Source of the DNA: Candidatus Bathyarchaeota archaeon
GTDB taxonomy: Archaea > Thermoproteota > Bathyarchaeia > Hecatellales > Hecatellaceae
NCBI GenBank assembly: GCA_030669485.1
Contig: DAOVDL010000057.1
Coordinates: 1 to 5,084, forward strand
Length of the DNA stretch: 5,084 nucleotides
Direction: 5' to 3'
Positions 1 to 5,084 of this stretch are shown one piece after another. The notes under the pieces are model-generated. The model saw nothing but the letters and a program-made list of their open reading frames with translations, was not told the DNA's origin and made no database searches. Position 1 is the stretch's first letter; each line of letters opens with the position of its first letter. A program made the translations under genes and the position numbers.

Positions 1-500
1 TTAACCGCTGCCACGTTTGGATATTGGGAGTGAAGGATCGCTAGGTCTTGGGGAAGAAGCTGAGTTCCTGACCTCCCTGGAATTATGTATGGAATTATCT
101 TTATCTGAGGGAATCTCTTGGCAACAGGTGCTATGTACTCTCGCCTTATCTCGAGGGAGCTTGGGCCATTGTAGTAGGGGTCTACGAGAAGGAAGTTTTC
201 GATGCCTGCCTCCACTGCATGCTCCGTACCCCTCAAGGTTTCACGAGTGTTGTTGCTTCCTGTTCCAGCGATGGTTGTTCCCCTTCCTGCGGAATATTCA
301 TAGACCTTTTCGATGACAAGGTTATGTTCGTTCCATGTTAGAGTTGGGCTCTCACCGCTTGTGCCAATGGCGACTATGCCGGAAACGCCTCCCTCCATCT
401 GGAAGTTTACAAGCTTCTCTAAACCTTCATAGTCAACTTCAAGGTTTCTCGTCAATGGTGTTACCAGTGCAGTATAACATCCGCTGAACAGTTTAACCAC
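1..500 (-). CDS. dapA: Dihydrodipicolinate synthase (4-hydroxy-tetrahydrodipicolinate synthase), N-terminal part, cut by window edge
   Basis: This gene encodes a class I aldolase-fold TIM-barrel enzyme that condenses pyruvate with aspartate semialdehyde, the first committed step of diaminopimelate/lysine synthesis in the cytoplasm. The minus-strand frame is open from a GTG at 500-498 to the left edge (166 codons plus two bases). Seen in the translation: LFSGCYTALVTPL at the N-terminus, GTSGES at residues 46-51, AGTGSNNT near 78-85, DPYYNGPS at 107-114 and YIIPGRSG at 138-145. By comparison with E. coli DapA as I recall it, T47, Y110 and Y138 match the catalytic triad Thr44/Tyr107/Tyr133, and R143 matches Arg138. 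The last two bases in the window (AA of codon 167) fall where the Schiff-base lysine is expected. GTG is chosen because the family N-terminus aligns three residues later; an in-frame TTG at 518 is the alternative, and a stop lies shortly upstream. Other family members (N-acetylneuraminate lyase, KDG aldolase) are less likely because of the GTSGES and PGRSG motifs. About 45% of the gene is missing. Confidence 0.9.
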   Translation of the reverse strand, partial: MVKLFSGCYTALVTPLTRNLEVDYEGLEKLVNFQMEGGVSGIVAIGTSGESPTLTWNEHNLVIEKVYEYSAGRGTTIAGTGSNNTRETLRGTEHAVEAGIENFLLVDPYYNGPSSLEIRREYIAPVAKRFPQIKIIPYIIPGRSGTQLLPQDLAILHSQYPNVAAV

Positions 501-522
501 CCTTCTACCATGCCTCAACCTG

Positions 523-530
523 AAAATATT
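523..530 (-). promoter_or_regulatory. Possible TATA-like box for dapA
   Basis: On the minus strand the AT-rich string AATATTTT lies about 23-30 bases before the dapA GTG. If it is an archaeal TATA box, transcription would begin at or next to the start codon and give a leaderless mRNA. The match is weak, and dapA could instead be read through from the coiled-coil gene 131 bases upstream on the same strand. Confidence 0.3.
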
Positions 531-631
531 TGAAGTTTACTCTTACTCGCTTTTACCTAGATAAGATCCACCATTGAGCTTGTTTCAGTATGGAGCCGGA
601 TGAGTTAAAATACGAAGCTAGCTATGTGGCT

Positions 632-1774
632 TTAGGCGTTTGGACTGGCCTCTTCATATATTTTCACTTCTTTGCCTGTGGCGGTTCTAAGGCTCTCCTC
701 AAGAGATAATATCAAATTGGAAATCTGTTTTGCGTGGCCTTTTTTGGAAGTGGCTATTTCTTCGATTTGTGTGGTCAAGTTTCTGATTTTGCTCTCTATT
801 TCTTTCTTCTTTTCGTTTAGAAGATTCTTTTCTTTCTGAATCGCCATCTTGCTGAGGTCTTTCTTCAAAGTCTTCTGTTGCTGTTTTAAATCCTGAAACT
901 TGGTGACGAGGCTTCTTAACCTGTCTGACTCTTGGATGTTTCTTATCTGTGTCAGCGTTTTTTCCTGTTTCTCACTCTTCAATTCTAACCTACCGGTCTC
1001 AATACATGTTTTTATGAGTTTGAGGATCAAGTTCAGATCTTCAAGGTCTGTATCTTGTTCAATGGCGTCGATTGGTGAACGGGCATAAAGCTCGAGGCTT
1101 GCTCTTTTTTCAAACATGTCCTGCTCTTTGTCTAGAAGTTTCTCAAATTTTTTGAAAGATTTGTTCAAGGGAGAGATGTTCCGAACTATCTCATCACTAA
1201 CCTCTTTTAATTCTGATTTCACTTTCTCTTCCATCTTCAAATAACTAGTAAACTTCTGCCATTCAGCATTCTCCATCAGAAGTTTGATCTTTCTATCTGT
1301 TTTCAGGAGGTAATCCTTTGCCTGATTCACCTCCCCTTCTAGACGGAGGGTGCTCTCTTTATCTTTCAGAGGTTTTCTCAGCTCAGTTATTCTTCCTATT
1401 AAGTTGCGAGATTTTTCTACAGATAGCAGGATGCCCTTGTTATCTTCTATAGTGTTCCCAAGACTTTCTAAAAGATGCTTCAACACTTCAACACCCTTTA
1501 GGTTTTTTTCCAAAACTCCGTGCTTGGATACCCCTCTGAAATACCGAAGATGCTTTCGGATTCTCTCGCGGGTATTGTTAAGAAGCGGCATTGTGGAATC
1601 GTAGAAATGTCTTACTTCCTCAAACTCCAAGTTTGGGGGAACTTTAAACGCTGCTACCAGTCCGTTGATTCGCTTTATGAAGCCTACGCGGTTACTTATG
1701 GCAACCTGTCTGATGTGGGGAAGTAAATCCTCACTTATCTCTAGTTTTTCAAATTCTTCGATATCGACCTTCAA
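632..1774 (-). CDS. Coiled-coil protein of unknown function
   Basis: I do not recognise a named family. The frame from TTG at 1774 to TAA at 632-634 gives 380 residues rich in Lys, Glu and Leu, with no signal peptide or membrane segment, so the protein is probably cytoplasmic. Roughly residues 1-80 look like a mixed helical segment, with aromatic and Pro residues around 43-60. Residues 95-215 and 255-365 have long runs with hydrophobic residues at heptad-like spacing, as expected for coiled coils. Between them lies a less regular stretch, ELYARSPIDAIEQD (228-241), that could be a hinge or a short conserved motif. The C-terminus ends EEASPNA. The TTG has no visible Shine-Dalgarno sequence, and protein-like sequence continues in frame for at least 55 codons upstream, so the true N-terminus is probably further out. 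The gene is divergent from the citrate-synthase-like gene and 131 bases upstream of dapA on the same strand. A structural or SMC/Rad50-like accessory role is only a guess; no Walker motifs are seen. Confidence 0.75.
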   Translation of the reverse strand: MKVDIEEFEKLEISEDLLPHIRQVAISNRVGFIKRINGLVAAFKVPPNLEFEEVRHFYDSTMPLLNNTRERIRKHLRYFRGVSKHGVLEKNLKGVEVLKHLLESLGNTIEDNKGILLSVEKSRNLIGRITELRKPLKDKESTLRLEGEVNQAKDYLLKTDRKIKLLMENAEWQKFTSYLKMEEKVKSELKEVSDEIVRNISPLNKSFKKFEKLLDKEQDMFEKRASLELYARSPIDAIEQDTDLEDLNLILKLIKTCIETGRLELKSEKQEKTLTQIRNIQESDRLRSLVTKFQDLKQQQKTLKKDLSKMAIQKEKNLLNEKKKEIESKIRNLTTQIEEIATSKKGHAKQISNLILSLEESLRTATGKEVKIYEEASPNA

Positions 1775-1939
1775 CTTATCTGCCGTATTTTTGATGTTAG
1801 TTAGAGTTTTTCCAGCGTCTTTGCTGAAGGTTTGAGTGAAATTAGCTGTTTCATCTGCTAGCCATCTGTCCAGTTCTGTGATTTTTATATTTACTGATTC
1901 GGGTGGTTTCTTTTTACCAAATATTTTGCCTAGTTGAAT
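1775..1939 (-). other. In-frame upstream coding extension of the coiled-coil gene, no canonical start
   Basis: The minus-strand frame of the coiled-coil gene stays open up to a TAA at 1961-1963. The translation looks like protein: a basic patch GKIFGKKKPPE, then VNIKITELDRWLADE, then an amphipathic helix leading into the annotated part. No ATG, GTG or TTG occurs in this frame between 1960 and 1775. The best-placed near-cognate codon is ATT at 1939-1937, with a GGGG (1954-1951) about 11 bases upstream; this would give a 435-residue protein. Alternatives are a point change or sequencing error in a former ATG, or use of the internal TTG at 1774. Confidence 0.55.
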
Positions 1940-1998
1940 AAATTGTGAAACCCCGTTACATTATGGTCGATTAGTGTTTCGGATCTAACTGCAAGATG

Positions 1999-2008
1999 CT
2001 ATATATTG
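1999..2008 (-). promoter_or_regulatory. TATA-like box for the coiled-coil gene
   Basis: The minus strand reads CAATATATAG here, preceded by an A-rich stretch. An archaeal TATA box at this place predicts a transcription start near 1977, leaving about 38 bases before the ATT at 1939. A start there supports the view that the long N-terminus, not the TTG at 1774, is the real one. The position is inferred from typical archaeal spacing. Confidence 0.45.
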
Positions 2009-2082
2009 TTTTTTAAGATAAAAGAAAACTAGTTGCTGTTCATCCTTTATTTTCAGGCATTTTTTCGTTTGTTACCTACCAG

Positions 2083-2092
2083 TTTATATATA
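2083..2092 (+). promoter_or_regulatory. TATA-like box for the Re-citrate synthase-like gene
   Basis: The string TTTATATATA is a good archaeal TATA-box match. Its centre is about 33 bases before the ATG at 2121, so with the usual spacing of about 25 bases transcription would start near 2113. That predicts a leader of under 10 bases. No Shine-Dalgarno sequence is seen before the ATG, which fits a near-leaderless mRNA. It shares the divergent intergenic region with the minus-strand box at 1999-2008. Confidence 0.6.
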
Positions 2093-2120
2093 TCTGAAAC
2101 TTCCCTTTGTTGATGGCCAG

Positions 2121-3356
2121 ATGGGTAAAAACAAGATCTATCTAATTGATGTGACGAATAGGGATGGCGTGCAGACATCGAGGTTGGGGTTAGCCAAGCT
2201 TGAAAAGACCCTTGTAAACATGTATCTTAACGATATGGGTATCTACCAAAGTGAGCTAGGTTTCCCCGCCACTCACCACGAGACTAATTACATTAATGGA
2301 AACTTAGAACTTGCTGAGGTGGGTGTCCTCAAACCCATCATACTCAGCGGGTGGACAAGAGCTACTCGGGGGGATGTAGAAGAAGCTCTCAGGCTTACGA
2401 AGATAAAGCACCTGAATATCTCAATCTCAACATCTGACCAGATGATAAAGAGTAAGTTCAGGGGTAAAAAGACGAGAAAAGACATTCTGGATATGATGGT
2501 TGAAGCCTTAGTCTTCGCTAAGAAGAAGGGCGTCAAGACCGTGGGTGTGAATGCAGAGGATGCGTCTCGAACCAGTGATAAGGATCTTACAGAGTTCTCC
2601 CTGGCTGCAAAAGAGGGTGGTGCGGACAGGATAAGATACTGCGATACTTTGGGGTGTGACGATCCTCAGACCATCTATACCCGAATTCGAAGGCTAGCTG
2701 AGAGGGTTAAGATAGGAATAGAACTTCACTGCCATAATGACCTTGGCCTGGCTGTTGCTTGCTCGGTCATGGGTGCCAAAGGGGCTGTTGATGGTGGCGT
2801 CGATGCGTACATAAATGTAACCGTGAACGGGATGGGAGAAAGAGCGGGAAACGCTGACTTGGTATCCACTGTACTGGCGTTGAAGAAGGCAAATGGGTTC
2901 CGTGGGAAGTATCATCTAGAGGGGCATGTTGACCTTTCAAAAGCTTGGGAGATCTCAAAGTATGCGTCCTATGCCTTTAAGGTGCCTATTCCCATAAATC
3001 AGCCAGGTGTAGGGGGGAATATCTTTTCCCACAGTTCAGGAATTCATGCTGACGGTGTTCTTAAAGATAGGCGCAACTATGAACTCTACGACTTCGACGA
3101 GCTTGGTAGGAAGCAATATGAGATAGTTGAGACGGGTTCGGAGATTGTGGTGGGAGAATACAGCGGTATCAAAGGATTTAGGAATGTCTACAGTAAATTG
3201 AAGTTAAAATTTGAGAGCGATGAAGAGGCTGCTAAAATACTGGAACTTGTGAGGTATGCAAATGTTCATACACAGAAGCCTTTAACGGATAGCGAGCTAT
3301 TTTTCATCGCAAAGTATCCGGAAATAGCTAGAAAAATTATGACGGTTACTCCCTGA
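2121..3356 (+). CDS. Re-citrate synthase-like enzyme (homocitrate/isopropylmalate synthase family)
   Basis: This is a 411-residue acyl-CoA-dependent Claisen condensation enzyme of the DRE-TIM (HMGL-like) family. Motifs in order: DVTNRDGVQ (10-18, with R14 and metal-ligand D15), SELGFP (44-49), NAEDASR (144-150), RYCDTLG (172-178), the metal-binding HCHND (203-207), NGMGERAGN (236-244) and the catalytic HSSGIHADG (304-312). A short C-terminal part (about 345-411, VGEYSGIKGF onward) replaces the long LeuA regulatory domain, so simple leucine-type feedback is unlikely. The TNRDGVQTSRLGLAKLEKT opening, the SISTSDQM stretch and the KDRRNYELYD stretch resemble, from memory, the clostridial and Desulfovibrio Re-citrate synthases, which make citrate from acetyl-CoA and oxaloacetate and are metal-dependent and oxygen-sensitive. 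Homocitrate synthase (NifV/AksA-like) is the main alternative; the DapA gene nearby makes a lysine role less needed. The ATG at 2121 gives a normal family N-terminus; the gene ends with tandem stops TGA TAG. Family assignment is firm, substrate is inferred. Confidence 0.85.
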   Translation: MGKNKIYLIDVTNRDGVQTSRLGLAKLEKTLVNMYLNDMGIYQSELGFPATHHETNYINGNLELAEVGVLKPIILSGWTRATRGDVEEALRLTKIKHLNISISTSDQMIKSKFRGKKTRKDILDMMVEALVFAKKKGVKTVGVNAEDASRTSDKDLTEFSLAAKEGGADRIRYCDTLGCDDPQTIYTRIRRLAERVKIGIELHCHNDLGLAVACSVMGAKGAVDGGVDAYINVTVNGMGERAGNADLVSTVLALKKANGFRGKYHLEGHVDLSKAWEISKYASYAFKVPIPINQPGVGGNIFSHSSGIHADGVLKDRRNYELYDFDELGRKQYEIVETGSEIVVGEYSGIKGFRNVYSKLKLKFESDEEAAKILELVRYANVHTQKPLTDSELFFIAKYPEIARKIMTVTP

Positions 3357-3434
3357 TAGCGCTAAATTCTGTTGGCATAGCGGTCTTTTATGGTATTTAG
3401 TTGGCTGCCGTAAATCTGAGGTTGAGCTTAACAC

Positions 3435-3444
3435 CTATATTTAT
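3435..3444 (+). promoter_or_regulatory. Possible TATA-like box for the thiolase gene
   Basis: CTATATTTAT in the 228-base gap before the thiolase is the most TATA-like string there. It predicts a transcription start near 3465 and a leader of about 120 bases. A second, weaker candidate, AATAAAAG at 3503-3510, would give a leader of about 50 bases. The rest of the gap holds no convincing gene; a short T-run at 3386-3389 could help end the upstream transcript, and a small inverted repeat CTAAG/CTTAG lies at 3472-3488. Confidence 0.35.
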
Positions 3445-3569
3445 TGTTGAATTGGTTGGGAACAGAAAAAGCTAAGGCTCTAACTTAGACATGTTGAGGA
3501 AGCAATAAAAGTTAGTACAATGTAAACGGGTTTGAAGGGTTACTTACCAAGTTTGCTGATGGTTAATGT

Positions 3570-3575
3570 GGGGTG
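3570..3575 (+). promoter_or_regulatory. Shine-Dalgarno site that selects the thiolase start
   Basis: GGGGTG lies 9 bases before the ATG at 3585 and resembles the GGAGGTG complement of the 16S rRNA 3' end. It overlaps the alternative GTG start at 3573, so it favours the ATG at 3585. Confidence 0.6.
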
Positions 3576-3584
3576 TATGAAACA

Positions 3585-4874
3585 ATGAATGAGGCAGTAA
3601 TCGTTGAGGGGGTTAGATCGCCGATAGGCGTCTTCGGAAAGGCGTTGCGAGATGTTCCGGCGGTTAATCTTGGGGCATTGGTTATAAGGGAGGTTATGAG
3701 GCGAGCTGGTTTGAGGCCTCAGCTGTCAAAAGAGTTACTGGATAGTTTGCCAGAATCGTTGAAGGGTGGGGGGCTGACCGATTTAGAGAAGAAGTATTAC
3801 GATTGGGATGAATCCCTGAAGACCGTTCAGGTTGATGAGGTGATTATGGGGCATGTTCTTCAAGGTGGTCAGGGTCAGAATACTGGGAGGCAGGTAGCGA
3901 TTTACGGAGGTCTCCCCAAAGAGACACCAGCATTCACAGTTAACAAGGTCTGTGCCTCAGGTTTGAAGGCGATCACTTTGGGAGCTCAGTCGATAATGAC
4001 TGGGGCGGCGGGTGTAGTGATAGCGGGGGGAATGGAGAATATGAGTAGTGCGCCGTATGTGCTTCCGAAGGCGCGTTGGGGTTACCGGATGGATGTGGGC
4101 TGTCGGGGGGAGTTTATAGATATGATGGTTTTTGATGGGTTATTTGAGATCTTCAGCGGCTATCATATGGGGATGACTGCTGAGAATATTGCGGGGAAGT
4201 ATGGTATTACGCGGGAGGAGCAGGATGAACTTAGTTTGATGAGTCATCAGCGTTCTCGCGTTGCTATTAAGGACGGAACCTTCAAGGAGGAGATTGTGCC
4301 TGTTGCTGTACCTCAGAGGAGGGGGGAGCCAATTGTTTTCGATACGGATGAGAGGCCTATGGATACTAGTTTAGAGAAACTGGCGCGGCTTCCTCCTGCC
4401 TTTAAGAGGGATGGTACGGTGACCGCTGGAAATGCCTCCGGCATTAACGATGCTGCTGCGGCTACAATTCTCATGAGCAGGGAGAGGGCGGGTCAGTATG
4501 GCGTTGAACCTATGGGAACCATTGTAAGTTTTGCTTCCAGTGCTTTGGATCCGAGGTATATGGGTTTGGGGCCTATTCCTGCGGTTAGGAAGGCTTTGAA
4601 GCTGGCAGGGTTGACTCTTGATGATATAGGTTTAGTTGAGCTTAATGAGGCGTTCGCTGTTCAGGCTTTAGCCTGTATGCGTGAGCTGGGTCTCAGCGTG
4701 GATAACACCAACCTGCATGGTAGCGGTATATCTCTTGGGCATCCTATTGGTTGCACTGGAACCAGAATTGTGGTTACGTTGCTCCATGAGATGGGGAGGA
4801 GGAATGTTGAGTACGGTTTGGCTACGTTATGTGTTGGCGGCGGCCAGGGGATGGCTATAGTGATTAGGCGTTAG
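3585..4874 (+). CDS. Thiolase, acetyl-CoA C-acetyltransferase
   Basis: This cytoplasmic enzyme interconverts two acetyl-CoA and acetoacetyl-CoA plus CoA (biosynthetic type II thiolase); longer 3-ketoacyl-CoAs are possible substrates. Taking the ATG at 3585, the protein has 429 residues. It opens with [15 protein letters not shown]; the nucleophilic cysteine is C123 in VNKVCASG, followed by [11 protein letters not shown] (148-158). The C-terminal half carries NEAFAVQ (354-360), the catalytic His H386 in [10 protein letters not shown], and the second cysteine C416 in CVGGGQG. All thiolase active-site elements are therefore present. Usual family length is about 390-400; the excess is a charged insert of about 35 residues around 43-80 that includes KYYDWDE, placed before the DEVIMG strand. 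A GTG at 3573 would add four residues but overlaps the ribosome-binding site. The gene is of the bacterial-like thiolase type, not the archaeal thiolase that pairs with HMG-CoA synthase and a DUF35 protein, and no DUF35 gene is seen next to it. It follows the citrate-synthase-like gene on the same strand but with its own leader. Confidence 0.93.
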   Translation: MNEAVIVEGVRSPIGVFGKALRDVPAVNLGALVIREVMRRAGLRPQLSKELLDSLPESLKGGGLTDLEKKYYDWDESLKTVQVDEVIMGHVLQGGQGQNTGRQVAIYGGLPKETPAFTVNKVCASGLKAITLGAQSIMTGAAGVVIAGGMENMSSAPYVLPKARWGYRMDVGCRGEFIDMMVFDGLFEIFSGYHMGMTAENIAGKYGITREEQDELSLMSHQRSRVAIKDGTFKEEIVPVAVPQRRGEPIVFDTDERPMDTSLEKLARLPPAFKRDGTVTAGNASGINDAAAATILMSRERAGQYGVEPMGTIVSFASSALDPRYMGLGPIPAVRKALKLAGLTLDDIGLVELNEAFAVQALACMRELGLSVDNTNLHGSGISLGHPIGCTGTRIVVTLLHEMGRRNVEYGLATLCVGGGQGMAIVIRR

Positions 4875-4994
4875 ATGGGTGAGGTGTTGACTGCTGCGCA
4901 GCGTGGCAGGTGTGTGGCTCTGTTGAGTGAGTGGGATGTTTTGACCTGTTTTTATAGTGGGTTTAACTGGGTGGGCGAAGAGGGGGGGTATTAA
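4875..4994 (+). CDS. Possible small ORF of 39 codons after the thiolase
   Basis: An ATG directly abuts the thiolase TAG and is in the same frame; the ORF runs to TAA at 4992-4994. The product would begin MGEVLTAAQRGRCVALLSEW and contain a TCFYSG stretch, then end in GEEGGY. GTGAT at 4860-4864 could act as a ribosome-binding site about 10 bases upstream. I recognise no family. The start of the sequence looks like a helix leading into a cysteine-containing turn, so it could be the head of a broken or frameshifted longer gene, but it may equally be chance. Its stop codon lies inside the nonamer repeat cluster. Confidence 0.3.
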   Translation: MGEVLTAAQRGRCVALLSEWDVLTCFYSGFNWVGEEGGY

Positions 4995-5033
4995 CAATGT
5001 TAAACATTGTTGAACAATGCTAACAATGTTAAC
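4991..5033. repeat. Cluster of four nonamers AACAATGTT, direct and inverted
   Basis: The nonamer AACAATGTT occurs at 4993-5001, inverted as AACATTGTT at 5003-5011, again as AACAATGCT (one change) at 5013-5021, and exactly at 5022-5030. Spacers are 1, 1 and 0 bases. The first two copies make a perfect 9-base inverted repeat around a single central base; copies two and four can also form a 9-base stem with a 10-base loop. No T-run follows, so a simple terminator is not indicated. A multi-site operator, a recombination site or an element end are possible; the sequence does not decide. Confidence 0.8.
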
Positions 5034-5084
5034 ATCGGCGGGCAGGGTTTTGGAAGTGGGCTGTCCAGCCTCAGAGATGCCAGT

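Noticed and set aside
17..316. Plus-strand open frame of 99 codons
   Set aside because: It lies wholly opposite the dapA coding region, which has a clear family match on the minus strand; the plus-strand translation resembles no protein.
616..623. Palindrome AGCTAGCT after the coiled-coil gene stop
   Set aside because: Eight bases with no loop and no following T-run are too little to call a terminator or operator.
900..1726. Three plus-strand open frames (900-1088, 1350-1604, 1520-1726)
   Set aside because: They are antisense to the coiled-coil gene, have Ser/Phe/Leu-rich translations typical of the reverse of Lys/Glu-rich coding sequence, and show no ribosome-binding sites.
2288..2958. Three minus-strand open frames inside the citrate-synthase-like gene
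   Set aside because: They are antisense to a gene with intact catalytic motifs along its whole length and have no recognisable protein features.
4872..4877. Possible TAG readthrough (pyrrolysine) joining the thiolase to the 39-codon ORF
   Set aside because: The thiolase already ends at its normal family C-terminus just after the CVGGGQG motif, so no readthrough is needed to explain it.
4991..5033. CRISPR-like repeat array
   Set aside because: Units are 9 bases with spacers of 0-1 base and mixed orientation, which does not fit CRISPR repeat and spacer sizes.

Overview
The window most likely comes from an anaerobic archaeon. Two AT-rich TATA-like boxes lie about 30 to 60 bases upstream of genes in a divergent intergenic region. 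Leaders are short, arginine is often AGG/AGA and isoleucine often ATA, and the proteins look like those of uncultured Thermoproteota/Bathyarchaeia-type lineages. The lineage is an inference and was not tested.

Layout. (1) 1-500, minus strand: the N-terminal 166 codons of a dihydrodipicolinate synthase (DapA) that runs off the left edge exactly at its expected Schiff-base lysine codon. (2) 632-1774, minus strand: a long, charged, coiled-coil protein of unknown function. Its open frame continues, with protein-like sequence, to about 1939-1960, but no ATG, GTG or TTG exists there. (3) About 1961-2120: a divergent promoter region with a TATA-like box on each strand. (4) 2121-3356, plus strand: a member of the homocitrate/isopropylmalate synthase family whose sequence most resembles Re-citrate synthase. 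(5) 3357-3584: an intergenic leader. (6) 3585-4874, plus strand: a thiolase (acetyl-CoA acetyltransferase) with all catalytic residues and an insert of about 35 residues near its N-terminus. (7) 4875-5084: a G-rich tail with a possible 39-codon ORF abutting the thiolase stop, and a tight cluster of four copies of a 9-base repeat.

How the genes fit together. Re-citrate synthase would condense acetyl-CoA with oxaloacetate to start an oxidative or incomplete TCA branch toward 2-oxoglutarate. The thiolase interconverts acetyl-CoA and acetoacetyl-CoA. Both plus-strand genes therefore act at the acetyl-CoA node, but a 228-base gap with its own promoter-like sequence suggests they need not be one transcript. 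DapA points to lysine synthesis by the diaminopimelate route, which weakens the case that the synthase at 2121 makes homocitrate for lysine.

No CRISPR array, rRNA, tRNA or complete mobile element was seen. The least explained items are the missing canonical start of the coiled-coil gene and the nonamer cluster at 4993-5030.
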